Source: Candidatus Obscuribacterales bacterium | GTDB taxonomy: Bacteria > Cyanobacteriota > Vampirovibrionia > Obscuribacterales > Obscuribacteraceae | Assembly: GCA_019745415.1 (NCBI GenBank) | Contig: JAIETF010000028.1 | Span: 62,001 to 126,000, forward strand | Length of the DNA stretch: 64,000 nt | Reading direction: 5' to 3' | In this document: in pieces, positions 27,961 to 37,941 of the stretch | Numbering within the stretch: position 1 is the stretch's first letter | Layout of the letters: the number at the start of each line of letters is the position of its first letter | Position numbers and translations under genes: made by a program | The notes under the pieces: generated by a model | Databases searched by the model: none | What the model saw: the letters and a program-made list of their open reading frames with translations, nothing else | What the model was told of the DNA's origin: nothing

Positions 27961-29220
27961 CTAAATTACGCCCAGCTTTTTGCCCACTTTAGCAAAGGCG
28001 GTGAGCGCTCTATCCAGGTCTTCCACACTATGGGCGGCTGAGATCTGCACGCGCAATCGGGCTTCACCTTTGGGAACGACAGGATACCAGAGACCCCTGA
28101 CGTAGACACCTTCATCTAAAAGAAGATTGGACATATCTTGGGCTATGGAAGCTTCGCCAACCATCACCGGCACAATCGGATGAACCCCAGGCAGGATGGT
28201 AAAGCCGATACGCTGAACTTCTTTCCTAAAATATTCGGTGTTCTGATGAAGTTTCTCCACAAGCGAACTGTCTTCTTCCAATATATTGAGAGCCTCGATA
28301 GCGGCACAAACAATTGTCGGAGGCAGGGAATTGGAGAAGGTATAAGGTCTAGACTTTTGCCTCATATAGTCAATCAAAACTTTCTTACCGGCAATGAAAC
28401 CACCGGCGGCGCCACCAAGAGCTTTACCGAGGGTACCGGTGATCACATCAATCTTGCCATGCACACCGCAGTGCTCGGGGGTACCGCGACCAGTGGCGCC
28501 CAATACACCGGTTGAATGTGATTCATCTACAAAGAGCAAGGCGTCGTTTGTCTTGGCTAGTTCGACAAATTCCTTGAGCGGCGCGTACTCGCCTTCCATA
28601 CTGAAGACACCATCAGTGGCAATGACAGAAAGCCTGTAATCCTTTGCCTTATCTTCTGCAATGAAAGTTTTGAGCTGTTCCATGTCATTGTGTTTGTAAG
28701 CCCGCAAGTCTGTAGTCTTAACAGCAATGCGCGAGAGCCTGATACCATCAATGATACTGGCATGATTGAGGGCATCGGAATAAATGACGTCGCGATAGTC
28801 TTTCATACCCAGGTCTGAACCGACTAAAGCAGCAAAAAATGCCTCGTTGGCAGCAAAGCACGAAGAGTGAAGAATAGCCGATTCGACACCGAGAAAACGG
28901 GCAATCCGCTCTTCCAGCTCAAGATGTATTTTCTGGGTGCCACAGATAAAGCGCACTGAAGCCAGCCCGTAGCCGTATTGCTCGAGTCCCTTCTTAGCTG
29001 CTTCTTGTATGCGAGGATGGTTTGCCAGACCAAGATAGTTATTGGAAGCCAGCATGACTTGGCTGCGACCAGCCGCCTGAACCACACCACCCTGATGACT
29101 ATCAACCGGCACTTCCAACTTATAGGTTTTAGCTTCCTTAGAGCGGTTCAGCTCTTCTTCCAGACTTTTATAAAGAGCTTTCGGTGCCATTTTTTTGGCG
29201 GCGGTGCTGTTCTGACTCAT
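27961..29220 (-). CDS. kbl: Glycine C-acetyltransferase (2-amino-3-ketobutyrate CoA ligase)
   Basis: The 419-aa PLP enzyme splits 2-amino-3-ketobutyrate with CoA into glycine and acetyl-CoA. Motifs of the alpha-oxoamine synthase family are clear: [14 protein letters not shown], a [11 protein letters not shown] stretch, [11 protein letters not shown], and the PLP lysine in [10 protein letters not shown]. The ATG at 29220 is preferred (AGAGGTG 7 nt upstream) over the TTG at 29253. Kbl, AONS and related enzymes share these motifs; the adjacent tdh gene, only 34 bp upstream, decides for kbl. Confidence 0.9.
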   Translation of the reverse strand: MSQNSTAAKKMAPKALYKSLEEELNRSKEAKTYKLEVPVDSHQGGVVQAAGRSQVMLASNNYLGLANHPRIQEAAKKGLEQYGYGLASVRFICGTQKIHLELEERIARFLGVESAILHSSCFAANEAFFAALVGSDLGMKDYRDVIYSDALNHASIIDGIRLSRIAVKTTDLRAYKHNDMEQLKTFIAEDKAKDYRLSVIATDGVFSMEGEYAPLKEFVELAKTNDALLFVDESHSTGVLGATGRGTPEHCGVHGKIDVITGTLGKALGGAAGGFIAGKKVLIDYMRQKSRPYTFSNSLPPTIVCAAIEALNILEEDSSLVEKLHQNTEYFRKEVQRIGFTILPGVHPIVPVMVGEASIAQDMSNLLLDEGVYVRGLWYPVVPKGEARLRVQISAAHSVEDLDRALTAFAKVGKKLGVI

Positions 29221-29254
29221 GAGTTCACCTCTTCCAATTCTTGAATCTATCAAA

Positions 29255-30397
29255 CTAGGGCGTAAAGACCAGCTTCATTTCTTGCCCGCTCACCAAAAGA
29301 TCAAAGGCGGTGCGGTAATCTTCTAAAGCCCAAGTCTTGGCACAGATAATTCTGTCCATGCGCTCCTGTAAGCCATTGTGATTTGTTTTGAGAAGCTGCA
29401 GCATAGTTTCCCAAGTGTCAAACATCTTGCGACCGAAGATGCCTTTGACCGTCACGCCCTTCCAAATCACACCATTGGCGATATCAAAGTTATTGAGCGG
29501 CTTTCTGGCAATACCCAGCAAAATAACGGTACCGCCATTGCGCACTATTTTGAACGCATCGGTATAGGCACTGGGAGAGCCGGACATCTCGAGAACCACA
29601 TCCACTCCATTGGCGCCGGTTTCATTCTTCTCAACAGCCTTGTAGAGTTCACCGGTGCCTTTGCCGACGTCAAAGCAATACTTGACGCCAAATTCTTCAG
29701 CCAAGCTAAACCGTCTTTCAACATCGGCGGCTTCGGTTAGATAAATGCGAGCGGCACCAAAGTCACGACACAAAAGTGCAGCCATCAGGCCGAGGGGACC
29801 GGCGCCCAAAATCGCCACCGACTTGCCTCTCACATCGGCTTCAGAGACAGTGTGCACAGCGTTGCCGAAGGCATCGAGAAGTGCACCAATTTTAGGAGGT
29901 AGTTGGGACGTGTCGCCGCCTTTTCCGAGCATAATCACATTTTTGTAGGGCAAGGTGACCGAATCGGCAAAGCAACCGTCTAGGTGCACACCTTTTACCT
30001 TAACCGAAGTACAAATATGTTCATTGCCGCTGCGACAAAGCAAACAATGCCCACAAGATAGATGCATCTCAGCAGTGACATAGTCGCCTTTCTGAATGCG
30101 CATATGCTCGGGGGCGGAATGACTAGCAGCCGCAGCCGCCTCACCGACTTCTTCCACGATGCCGCAAAATTCGTGCCCTACTACTATAGGTGAATACTTT
30201 CCGTCTTCCACATAGCGACGCATCTCATTGCGAATGCCTTCGCTTTGTGCGCTGGTGTAAATACTTTTATCTGTGCCGCAAACAGCGGTGGCGAGAACCC
30301 GAATCTTAACCTCGTCCAATCTGCAGACTGGCGACTTATGGTTTTTGACAAAAGTGAGACCATCTTTATCAAGGTCTTCCTTAACCAGACACTTCAT
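29255..30397 (-). CDS. tdh: L-threonine 3-dehydrogenase
   Basis: This zinc-dependent medium-chain dehydrogenase oxidises L-threonine to 2-amino-3-ketobutyrate. It shows the catalytic-zinc motif [16 protein letters not shown], the structural-zinc cysteines [15 protein letters not shown], the Tdh-typical [15 protein letters not shown]-binding [14 protein letters not shown] and the C-terminal [13 protein letters not shown]. The start at 30397 (MKCLVKED) aligns with known Tdh N-termini; an upstream in-frame ATG at 30469 would add 24 residues. It is the first gene of the tdh-kbl operon. Confidence 0.92.
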   Translation of the reverse strand: MKCLVKEDLDKDGLTFVKNHKSPVCRLDEVKIRVLATAVCGTDKSIYTSAQSEGIRNEMRRYVEDGKYSPIVVGHEFCGIVEEVGEAAAAASHSAPEHMRIQKGDYVTAEMHLSCGHCLLCRSGNEHICTSVKVKGVHLDGCFADSVTLPYKNVIMLGKGGDTSQLPPKIGALLDAFGNAVHTVSEADVRGKSVAILGAGPLGLMAALLCRDFGAARIYLTEAADVERRFSLAEEFGVKYCFDVGKGTGELYKAVEKNETGANGVDVVLEMSGSPSAYTDAFKIVRNGGTVILLGIARKPLNNFDIANGVIWKGVTVKGIFGRKMFDTWETMLQLLKTNHNGLQERMDRIICAKTWALEDYRTAFDLLVSGQEMKLVFTP

Positions 30398-30721
30398 CAA
30401 ACTGTCCTTGCCTCTCTGTGCCAAACCCGCATCACTTGTGCTTTTCTCGCCGTCAGCCACAATGCCCATTCACCTTGTTCTCCCAGAAGACTGACTAAAT
30501 TATTGAAACCATGCAAATTTACTTCACAAAGAGCCAATTTCTCAAGCCGGGAAAAGACATGACAAATAACTCAGCTAAAACCCCTATAGACTCAAGATAT
30601 AGAGCCTTAGCGTTTCTTTAGTTGCCAAGAATGAATCGCGCCCATAAAGTGAGGTCACACCTCAACAATATCTTTATGTTTAGTGGCGGTATTAAGCGGG
30701 TTTTATAAGGGGAATAACTAA
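30398..30721. other. Intergenic region between tdh and the gene at 30722
   Basis: This 324-bp stretch holds the divergent upstream regions of tdh and the small gene at 30722. The part next to tdh may be coding if tdh starts at 30469. The only structure seen is the small inverted repeat at 30650-30664. No RNA gene or riboswitch was recognised. Confidence 0.5.
30650..30664 (+). promoter_or_regulatory. Inverted repeat TGAGGT-CAC-ACCTCA upstream of the gene at 30722
   Basis: A perfect 6-bp dyad with a 3-nt centre lies 57 bp before the start at 30722, where an operator would be expected. No matching second copy was noticed in the window. Confidence 0.3.
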
Positions 30722-31069
30722 ATGAATTTCGATCCGGCTTCACACGAGAGCAGCGATTTCTTTGAATTTGTCGAGATTACAGATACATCTGACTACTTCG
30801 ATTACACACCGCCGTCTTCACTGGTAGAAGCCACCGTGGTTGATGCCATCATCATGGGCAGTGGTGGTCCGGAAAACGGACCAATAACAGATGCCGGACT
30901 GCGCTTTGTCAGACACATCATCTCGCAGTCAAAGGCAAGCAATGCCGGTTTTCTGCCTAATCTCAAAGACATAAACTGCATAAAGGAACTGGCCCGCGAC
31001 TTTATAAACAATTGCGGCGGCGGCACCGGTGCTTTAGAAACGATGTACACCGTAATGCATTTGCAATGA
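30722..31069 (+). CDS. Small acidic hypothetical protein
   Basis: The 115-aa product is not recognised. The N-terminal 40 residues are acidic and aromatic (SSDFFEFVEITDTSDYFDY). A Gly-rich turn (IIMGSGGPENGP) precedes a helical C-terminal half with two Cys, ending FINNCGGGTGALETMY. There is no signal peptide or membrane segment. ATAAGGGG lies 8 nt before the ATG. It stands alone, with a convergent thioredoxin-like gene 15 bp downstream. Confidence 0.45.
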   Translation: MNFDPASHESSDFFEFVEITDTSDYFDYTPPSSLVEATVVDAIIMGSGGPENGPITDAGLRFVRHIISQSKASNAGFLPNLKDINCIKELARDFINNCGGGTGALETMYTVMHLQ

Positions 31070-31084
31070 TCACTGCATCGACAG

Positions 31085-31618
31085 CTATTTGTTCAAGAAC
31101 TCGCTGAGGGTTTCTTGATAGTCAGGCGCTTCTTTGAAGCCTCTAATCTGACTGAGCACCTGACCACTCGGTGAAAAAACAACCCCCCTAGGATATGAAT
31201 CAACGCCCAGCTTCTCAGCAAGCGCTTCGTTTGCCTGACTGGCTTCGGCGTTGATTTTCAGGGGTACAAAATTTTTGTTCAGGAAGGCAGCAAAGTCTTT
31301 ATCGACAAAAGTCTTTTTGTCTAGAACCTGGCACCAATAGCACCAGTCGGTATAAAAATCGGCAAAAATGGGCTTGCCGGTGCGAGCGCTCTCAGCCTTG
31401 GCTTTTTCATAATCATTGAACCAATTCACAGCCTCTTTCTTGTCTTTATCTGCAGAGAAAGACTGGTTAGATTTAGACTGGTCAGATACAGATTCTGGTG
31501 TCTGTGCATAGGCAGAATGCAAGTCGGGATAAGTGCAAATCGCCCCGGTCAAGCCTAGACCAAGCATAAAGGCGGCAGTGAATGCCAAGACCGGCACTTT
31601 TGGAGAAATTTTTCGCAT
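31085..31618 (-). CDS. Exported thioredoxin-fold protein (DsbD-gamma/thioredoxin_7 type)
   Basis: The 177-aa protein has a signal peptide (VPVLAFTAAFMLGLGLTGA; cleavage near SAYA) and one thioredoxin domain. PIFADFYTDWCYWCQVLDKKTF carries the CYWC redox pair, and SYPRGVVFSPSG holds the cis-Pro region. The start at 31618 is chosen for AGAGG 8 nt upstream; the ATG at 31657 would precede the signal. It probably reduces or isomerises disulfides, or delivers reductant, outside the cytoplasm. Confidence 0.8.
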   Translation of the reverse strand: MRKISPKVPVLAFTAAFMLGLGLTGAICTYPDLHSAYAQTPESVSDQSKSNQSFSADKDKKEAVNWFNDYEKAKAESARTGKPIFADFYTDWCYWCQVLDKKTFVDKDFAAFLNKNFVPLKINAEASQANEALAEKLGVDSYPRGVVFSPSGQVLSQIRGFKEAPDYQETLSEFLNK

Positions 31619-31720
31619 AACAGTTACCTCTACCTCACCAAGAGAGTGACGCCACAAGCGCCTGGTTGTTGCAGATATTTTGGTTTAAGCAATCTAATTT
31701 TACAGATTCTCTTTACAGAT

Positions 31721-33571
31721 TTAGGGACCTGCATGGCTAAACAACTTGGCTCTGACAATTTTTAGGGGTGGAAAACCCTGGGCCAGGAAACTGTCGTGAA
31801 ACTCTTTCAAGGAGAAATTTTCTCCCTTGAGTTGTTTGTATTCTTCCTTCATTTTGAGAATCTCTAATTTACCGAGAGTATAGACAAGATAAGTCGGGTC
31901 TTTGGTGCCTCGACGGGTTTCTCTTTCAGCATTGGCCGGTTCCATGAAGCCTTCTTTGACAAAGAACTGCTTACCTTGCTCGAAAGTCATGCCCCGAGTA
32001 TGCATTTGTATGCCCACGATATAGCGACAAACCCGCAGTAAAGCATCGTGCACCTGCACCATTGCCAACTTGTAATCAGGCTTTTGGCCGGCTTGGGTAC
32101 GCGAACCGTCTTGTCTGAGACCGTCATCAACCATCATTTCTTCGCAATAATGAGCCCATCCCTCGGCATTAGAGCTGCAACCCAATAGTTTTCGCACCTT
32201 GGAAGGGGCCTTTTTCACCCAGAGAAACTGGACATAGTGACCCGGGTAGGCTTCATGCACCGAAGTATTGATGATATCGGCATAGCTAAAGAAGCGCAGA
32301 TGTTCTTCAATTCGTTTGGCATCCCAATTCTTCTCAGCCGGAGTGACATAATAAAACGCCTCTTTGGCTTTGTATTCGTATGGTCCGGGTGTATCCATCG
32401 AGGCAAAGGTGAGTGCGCGCAGATAAGAAGGACTTTCGGCCACAGTCACTCTGTCCTGACTGGGCAAGCCGACAATGTTGTTCTCCAAAAGATAAGAGCA
32501 GAGCTTGTCGAGACAATTCTGGGTGGAAGAGACCAGTTGCTCAGAACTCGGATGCTCCCTGGCGATATCTTCAAAGACAGCTTCTGGACTGCGGTCTTTA
32601 TCAAGCAAGCGACCAAGCTCGGTAAAGCGCCCTTGCAGGCGCCGCAGTTCGCTATAGCCTCGCTTGAGCAGACTGTTCAGATCTTCATCAACCATCTCAT
32701 CGCAGTGCAACTTACGCCTGTAATTTGTCTCACCGATGGCAAACCTTCCTTTCGCCTGGGGCAAAACAGTTGTTTTCAAGAAATTTTCATACAAATCAAG
32801 CTCTTGCAGGACTCGCTCCGAGGCTTTCTTATAGCGAGCCAATAGGGCTTTATCTTGGACCGACTGGAAAGCTTGCGGTATGGTGCTCTGAATCATGGAA
32901 CGGCTGCCCTTAAGCTGCTCTAAAGCCACCTGGGCATAAATAGGCGGCACGGAAGCCGGCTTGATATTGAGCCTGGCCGCCTGAAAGATTTTCTCAGGCG
33001 CCTGCTCTAACCTATGACAAACACTGACTAGACGCTCTTTGGCCGGCGCAAAATTACGTTTTGCCAGGGAGAAGACCGAATCAGCAAGCAAAGATGGATA
33101 GCGGTCAGGGTCTCGCTCAAGCCAACGCAACTGCTCTTGTTCGAAGATCTGTCCTTCGGTGAAGGCGATAAGCATTTGCAGATCTAGCTTTTCATCAAGA
33201 CTCAGCTTTGAGTTCTTGTCTGCTTCGATTGCCTGAAAGCGCCGAAGAAAAGCCTTATTGGACGCCAAATTGGCTTTGAGAGCTTTGGGGCTGAGATCTT
33301 CCAGCTGGCCATCATATTGATGAAAGCCGACTGCGGTCGCCCAGCTAGGTGAAACACTGAAAACATGGTTGAAGTACTGGTCGACATAAGCATTTTGACC
33401 AGCTTTGCCTTCGAATGCTTTATTAGCCTTTGCCTTTGCATTGTTAGTTTTAGCCAACACGGCTTGGACAAGCGAAAGATTGGAGTAAGTTGCCAAAGCA
33501 AGCGTAGAAAGAGCGAGGGCGATAACTTTCTTTCCAGACAAAAGCGAATGTTTTTGCAAATTTTTTCTCAT
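31721..33571 (-). CDS. Exported DUF885-family (putative metal-dependent peptidase) protein
   Basis: The 616-aa protein starts with a signal peptide (KKVIALALSTLALATYSNL). The DUF885 hallmarks are all present: SVHEAYPGHYVQFLW near residue 435 (H-E-x-x-P-G-H), SNAEGWAHYCEEMM near 465, and an upstream YYVTP segment. Family knowledge: these are gluzincin-like hydrolases of unknown substrate, often lipoproteins or secreted. It is transcribed on the minus strand, with a 249-bp divergent region before etfB. Confidence 0.82.
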   Translation of the reverse strand: MRKNLQKHSLLSGKKVIALALSTLALATYSNLSLVQAVLAKTNNAKAKANKAFEGKAGQNAYVDQYFNHVFSVSPSWATAVGFHQYDGQLEDLSPKALKANLASNKAFLRRFQAIEADKNSKLSLDEKLDLQMLIAFTEGQIFEQEQLRWLERDPDRYPSLLADSVFSLAKRNFAPAKERLVSVCHRLEQAPEKIFQAARLNIKPASVPPIYAQVALEQLKGSRSMIQSTIPQAFQSVQDKALLARYKKASERVLQELDLYENFLKTTVLPQAKGRFAIGETNYRRKLHCDEMVDEDLNSLLKRGYSELRRLQGRFTELGRLLDKDRSPEAVFEDIAREHPSSEQLVSSTQNCLDKLCSYLLENNIVGLPSQDRVTVAESPSYLRALTFASMDTPGPYEYKAKEAFYYVTPAEKNWDAKRIEEHLRFFSYADIINTSVHEAYPGHYVQFLWVKKAPSKVRKLLGCSSNAEGWAHYCEEMMVDDGLRQDGSRTQAGQKPDYKLAMVQVHDALLRVCRYIVGIQMHTRGMTFEQGKQFFVKEGFMEPANAERETRRGTKDPTYLVYTLGKLEILKMKEEYKQLKGENFSLKEFHDSFLAQGFPPLKIVRAKLFSHAGP

Positions 33572-33822
33572 TTAAGTATCCCCTTGATATCGGGCGGCTA
33601 ACGGCGAAGCTTCAACCCGTCAAGGGGTTCGCAATTTAGAGATGTTCAGTTTATAGCTTTCAGCAAATAAAGAAACAATTACGGAACAGCAAAAGCATGA
33701 AAATAAGAAGTCAAATTACGAATTGCATGTTCCTTGAAGCTACTTAGTAACAATCTGGCAATCCAGCATCTTATCTATGTAGAATTTGGAAGTACGTGTC
33801 GCGAGGGTATCCAAAAGGTCAT

Positions 33823-34659
33823 ATGTCGGGCAGTCTAAACATTTTCGTACTTGTCAAGCAGGTGCCGGACCAGGGTTCAAAAGCTGGTCTTAATCCAGAT
33901 GGCACCATAGATAGAGCAAAAGCCAAGCGCATGCTCAATCCTTTTGACCGCTATGCACTGCAAGCGGCCTTGCACGCTAAGAAGTCATACGGCGGCAAGG
34001 TGACTGCAATATCAATGGGTCCGCCCCCGGCTGTAGAAGTCTTGCTCGAATGTCTAGAACATGGCGTAGACGAAGCCTTCCTTCTTTCGGACAGACGCTT
34101 GGCTGCCTCAGACACCCTGGCTACCGCTTACGCCCTTTTCAAGACTGTCAGCTATGTCGGAAAACCAGACCTGGTTTTCTGCGGTCTTCAGACCACCGAC
34201 GGCGACACCGCCCAGGTTGGTCCCCAACTGGCTGAACGTATGGGTCTGCCTCAAATCACCTATTGCGAAGATTTCAGCGTCGTCGATGGCAAAGTGCACG
34301 GTCGACGGATCATCGAAGGAGGCTATCAGAAAGTAGTCTCTGAGATGCCTTTGCTCGTAACTGTAGCCAACTCTTATCACCCTCTCGAATACAAGTCGTT
34401 CAGAGGAGCCTGGAAAGTTCAGAGACTGGCTCGTAACGAAGAAGAGCTGAAGAAGTTCATTCACACAATCGATCTTGACTTGGTCGGAGCAGAGCCGGAC
34501 CGCACCGGTCTCAAGGGCTCTCCAACCATCGTAGCCGCCACCGAGAAGGTCGGAGAACTGGGTGGAAGCTGCAAGATGCACGAAGGACAGTCTGTGGAAA
34601 CACTGGTTCAAGACGTCATCAAAGAATCTCAGCTCAATCAGTTCCTCATTGCTTCTTAA
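33823..34659 (+). CDS. etfB: Electron transfer flavoprotein beta subunit
   Basis: EtfB passes electrons from acyl-CoA and other dehydrogenases to ETF:quinone oxidoreductase together with EtfA. The 278-aa product begins FVLVKQVPDQG and shows LNPFDRYALQAALHAK, the DLVFCGLQTTDGDTAQVGPQ-type adenine-binding loop, and KVVSEMPLLVTV. The ATG at 33823 has AAAGGT just upstream; the GTG at 33796 is less likely. It is the first gene of etfB-etfA-ETF:QO. Confidence 0.92.
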   Translation: MSGSLNIFVLVKQVPDQGSKAGLNPDGTIDRAKAKRMLNPFDRYALQAALHAKKSYGGKVTAISMGPPPAVEVLLECLEHGVDEAFLLSDRRLAASDTLATAYALFKTVSYVGKPDLVFCGLQTTDGDTAQVGPQLAERMGLPQITYCEDFSVVDGKVHGRRIIEGGYQKVVSEMPLLVTVANSYHPLEYKSFRGAWKVQRLARNEEELKKFIHTIDLDLVGAEPDRTGLKGSPTIVAATEKVGELGGSCKMHEGQSVETLVQDVIKESQLNQFLIAS

Positions 34660-34677
34660 GTTTCAAGGTTGATAATC

Positions 34678-35793
34678 ATGTCAGAAGAACAAGTAGTAGA
34701 TGTCTCCAGCTTCAGCCCTAAGGGCGACGTGCTGGTCATTGCCGAACATATTCTCGGCGAGTTGCAGCCTGTCACCCTGGAACTTTTGGGGGCCGGACGC
34801 CTTCTCGCCGACAAAATGGAACGCAACCTTAAGTGTTTGGTCATGGGTCACAACCTTGGCGACATTCCCCAAAAATTGGTGGAATACGGCGCCGATGAAG
34901 TCTATGTTGCCGAACATCCCGACTTGGAAAAATACAGAACCCTGCCCTATAGAAGAGTAGTCTGCGACTTCTTAGAGTCTTTGCCCGAACCTCCCCATAC
35001 CTGCCTTTTGGGCTCGACCACAACCGGTAGAGACTTGGCACCGCGAATTGCCGCTCATTTCGATACCGGACTGACCGCTGATTGCACCGAACTCGATATC
35101 GGACCCTATGAACACAAGAGCAAGGTAGACCCTACCAAAATCGGTCTCTATCCGAACTGCTTGTATGCTATCCGTCCTAGCTTCGGCGAAAGTTTGAAAG
35201 CGAGAATTCTTGGACCCTGGAAGAATCCGCAGATGGCCACCACCAGACCCGGTGTGATGACGCCGCTCAAGCCTGATGGTAATCGCCAAGGCAAAATAGC
35301 CAAAATCAAAGTTGATTTAAAACCGGAAGACCACAGACTAGTAGTGGTTGATATTGTCAGAGAAGTCTCGAAAGGCGTTAAACTGACTGAGGCTGATGTA
35401 ATCGTAGCCGGCGGTTACGGACTGGGTTGTGCCGACGGCTTCGACATGCTCAAAGATCTAGCTGCCACTTTTGAAAACTCCGCCTTGGGAGCTTCCAGAA
35501 AAGTGGTTGATTTGGGCTGGATACCCTATCAGCACCAAGTTGGTCAAACCGGCAAAACAGTGCGTCCCAAACTTTATATAGCCTGCGGTATTTCCGGTGC
35601 CATTCAGCACCGAGTCGGCATGTCTAAATCGGGCACCATCATCGCGATCAATAAAGATCCCGACTCGCCCATCTTCAAATTTGCTCATCATGGTATCGTC
35701 GGCGATATCTATCAGATCATCCCTGAGATGATCAAACAGTTTAAAGAAGTGCAGTCTGGTCGGGGGGTAAAGGAAGTTGTCGGATCGCATTGA
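34678..35793 (+). CDS. etfA: Electron transfer flavoprotein alpha subunit
   Basis: The 371-aa protein carries the C-terminal FAD domain with LYIACGISGAIQHRVGM and TIIAINKDPDSPIFKFAHHG, the diagnostic EtfA/FixB motifs. The N-terminal domain has TCLLGSTTTGRDLAPRIAA. The ATG at 34678 has AAGG 9 nt upstream; an in-frame TTG at 34669 also exists. It follows etfB by 18 bp and overlaps the next gene by 17 nt. Confidence 0.92.
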   Translation: MSEEQVVDVSSFSPKGDVLVIAEHILGELQPVTLELLGAGRLLADKMERNLKCLVMGHNLGDIPQKLVEYGADEVYVAEHPDLEKYRTLPYRRVVCDFLESLPEPPHTCLLGSTTTGRDLAPRIAAHFDTGLTADCTELDIGPYEHKSKVDPTKIGLYPNCLYAIRPSFGESLKARILGPWKNPQMATTRPGVMTPLKPDGNRQGKIAKIKVDLKPEDHRLVVVDIVREVSKGVKLTEADVIVAGGYGLGCADGFDMLKDLAATFENSALGASRKVVDLGWIPYQHQVGQTGKTVRPKLYIACGISGAIQHRVGMSKSGTIIAINKDPDSPIFKFAHHGIVGDIYQIIPEMIKQFKEVQSGRGVKEVVGSH

Positions 35794-37492
35794 ATATGAT
35801 CTACTCCTGGTTGGTGGTAGTCCCTCCAACCTTGCATTGGCCTATCGTTTCTTGGAACTTGCCAAAGAAAGCGGCAAGGAATTTACCATGGCCATATTGG
35901 AAAAAGGAAAAGAGTTCGGCTCGCATGTTATGAGCGGTGCCGTATCCAATCCCCACGTGATTGCCAAACTTTTCCCTGATTACAAAGAAAGCGGCTTCCC
36001 TATCGAAGCCACCTGCACCGACTCCTATTTTTCGGTTCTCGGTGTCAACAAGAAATGGGATGTCCCTTCCAAGTTGTATCCCAAGTCTTTAGACAAAACC
36101 GGCTATGTAGTACTTAGCCTTTCCAATGTTGTTGCCTGGATGGCTTTCAAACTACAAGAGAAAGCCAAAGACGTTCCCAATGTCACCATCGACCTGTTTA
36201 ACGGTTTTGCCGCCCACAAAGTAGTCTTTGAAGACGGCAAAGTAGTCGGTGTGGCAGTTAGCGAAGACGCCAAATCGGAAGAAGATTTCGTCTACGGTAA
36301 AGTCACTTGCTTCGGCGATAAAGGTTTCATTTCTCGCGAAGTCATCGATCACTACAAGCTGCGCGACAATCCGCAAATTTGGTCAGTCGGCGTCAAAGAA
36401 GTCTGGCAAGTTAATGAAGACTATGCCGGCAAGGTCTGGCATACCCTGGGCTATCCCCTTTTGGACGGCACCTTCGGCGGCGGATTTGTCTATGGCATGA
36501 AAGACAAGCGCCTCACCATCGGTATGGTGATCAGCCTCGACAGCAAAGACCCCAACATGAATCCGCAGCAAAAGCTGCAAGACTACAAGAAGCATCCCTT
36601 CATTCAAGAAATGATCAAGGGCGGTAAGCTTCTCAAATATGGTGCCGCTCTCTTGCCTGAAGGCGGATACTACAGCCTGCCCAAGAAATTCTATGTGCCG
36701 GGCGCTATTCTCTTGGGTGACGCGCTTGGTGTGCTGGACGTGAAAAACCTAGCTGGTATCGACCGCTCTATGGAATGCGGTTATGTTGCGGCGAAGGTTC
36801 TGCACGACGCCCTGGTCAAAGGCGATACTTCGGAAGCAGCCTTGGCTCCCTATCAGAAAGAACTGGAAAGCGGCTTTGTCATCAAAGAAGCTTACAAGAA
36901 TCGCTATTTCCGCTGGGCTTTCATGAGCAATCCCAAATTGCTCGGGCAGTACCTGCCTGATATCGCCAAGAGTGTCGATAAGACTAATGCTTGGGTCGGT
37001 ATGCTCAAAGTCGGCTTCAAAAATCCTTTCGGGGCTCCGGTCGACGGCGTTACCTCGCTCTCGCTCATCGAAGGCACCAGAGATATCGGACCGATCAAAT
37101 ACGAAGCCGATTGCAAGCACATAGTGCCTAACTTTACCGCCCCTAAATATGATGAGCCGCCCTACGATAAAGCAACTATCTACAGCAGGCCCGATGCCGT
37201 TTTCTTTGCCTCCACTAAATATCATGAAGGCAATGAGCATATCGATGAATTCAACTCTGATACCTGCGTCAAGTGCATCTCCAAGTACGAAGGTCTAGGA
37301 AAAACCACACCTTGCGTAGCCGACTGTACAGCCGAAGTGCACCGCATCGACATCATCGACGACCTGAGAAAGCACGGCATGTCGCTGGAAAACTGCATAC
37401 ATTGCCGCACCTGTGAGATAGTCTGTCCTGAAGTCAACTTGAGAGTGAAACCCACTTCGCAAGGCAGCGGTCCCGACTTCCTCGGACTCTAA
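35777..37492 (+). CDS. ETF:quinone oxidoreductase (FixC-FixX-like fusion)
   Basis: The 571-aa protein should move electrons from reduced ETF to the quinone pool. The N-terminus has the FAD-domain layout, but the dinucleotide loop reads LLVGGSPSNLAL instead of GxGxxG. The middle has KNLAGIDRSMECGYVAAKVLHDAL, the ETF-QO/FixC segment after the GD motif (LLGDALGV). The C-terminal 75 residues carry two Cys groups: CVKC with CVADC, and CIHCRTCEIVCP, as in a FixX-like two-cluster ferredoxin. The start is TTG 35777, overlapping etfA by 17 nt, with AAAGGAAG just upstream. Confidence 0.85.
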   Translation: MSDRIEYDLLLVGGSPSNLALAYRFLELAKESGKEFTMAILEKGKEFGSHVMSGAVSNPHVIAKLFPDYKESGFPIEATCTDSYFSVLGVNKKWDVPSKLYPKSLDKTGYVVLSLSNVVAWMAFKLQEKAKDVPNVTIDLFNGFAAHKVVFEDGKVVGVAVSEDAKSEEDFVYGKVTCFGDKGFISREVIDHYKLRDNPQIWSVGVKEVWQVNEDYAGKVWHTLGYPLLDGTFGGGFVYGMKDKRLTIGMVISLDSKDPNMNPQQKLQDYKKHPFIQEMIKGGKLLKYGAALLPEGGYYSLPKKFYVPGAILLGDALGVLDVKNLAGIDRSMECGYVAAKVLHDALVKGDTSEAALAPYQKELESGFVIKEAYKNRYFRWAFMSNPKLLGQYLPDIAKSVDKTNAWVGMLKVGFKNPFGAPVDGVTSLSLIEGTRDIGPIKYEADCKHIVPNFTAPKYDEPPYDKATIYSRPDAVFFASTKYHEGNEHIDEFNSDTCVKCISKYEGLGKTTPCVADCTAEVHRIDIIDDLRKHGMSLENCIHCRTCEIVCPEVNLRVKPTSQGSGPDFLGL

Positions 37493-37512
37493 AGCAAAGC
37501 AAGATAAATCTG

Positions 37513-37547
37513 GAAAGGGCTTTTCAAACGAGAAGCCCTTTCTTATT
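37513..37547 (+). terminator. Terminator after the etf operon (possibly bidirectional)
   Basis: A 13-bp stem with one G-T pair (GAAAGGGCTTTTC / GAGAAGCCCTTTC, loop AAAC) is followed by TTATTT. The convergent gene ends at 37543, within the 3' edge of the element. Confidence 0.8.
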
Positions 37548-37941
37548 TATCTTCAGATTTCTCTGCCGATTTCTCGGTGCTTTCAGCAATCTCCAATTTC
37601 TCGGCTTTGGTCTTCTGATAATGCTCCAAATCGCGCTTATCAAGGTAATTGATAATAAAGTCACCCCGCCCCATGCCGAACAAGACACCGAGAGCAAGCC
37701 AGGCTGCCTCTTTCAGCCCATGATAAACAGGCACTCCAGGCAAAGGTTCTACCGAAAAGAGATCTCCTGATTTGAGAATGCCAAAAATTAGGATCACGGC
37801 TGAAAGCGAGACCATAGCAGCGCGCCAACTCATATCAGGGCGAAAGACCTTGAGCACCACCAAAGAAGTAACAAAACCAATCATTGAAAGCAAGACAAAA
37901 TAGAGCTTGCCAATTAATAGATCGGGCTGCATATCAGGCAT
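37543..37941 (-). CDS. Small membrane protein with charged tail
   Basis: The 132-aa product is not recognised. Three hydrophobic helices lie at about 8-30, 40-58 and 70-90, followed by a charged tail rich in K and E. The start at ATG 37941 overlaps the end of the upstream gene by 8 nt, so it is translationally coupled. It is the last gene of a five-gene minus-strand operon (40672 to 37543). Confidence 0.55.
   Translation of the reverse strand: MPDMQPDLLIGKLYFVLLSMIGFVTSLVVLKVFRPDMSWRAAMVSLSAVILIFGILKSGDLFSVEPLPGVPVYHGLKEAAWLALGVLFGMGRGDFIINYLDKRDLEHYQKTKAEKLEIAESTEKSAEKSEDK

Noticed and set aside
32237..32845. Plus-strand open frame of 202 codons
   Set aside because: It lies opposite the DUF885 gene with its diagnostic motifs and shows no domain of its own.
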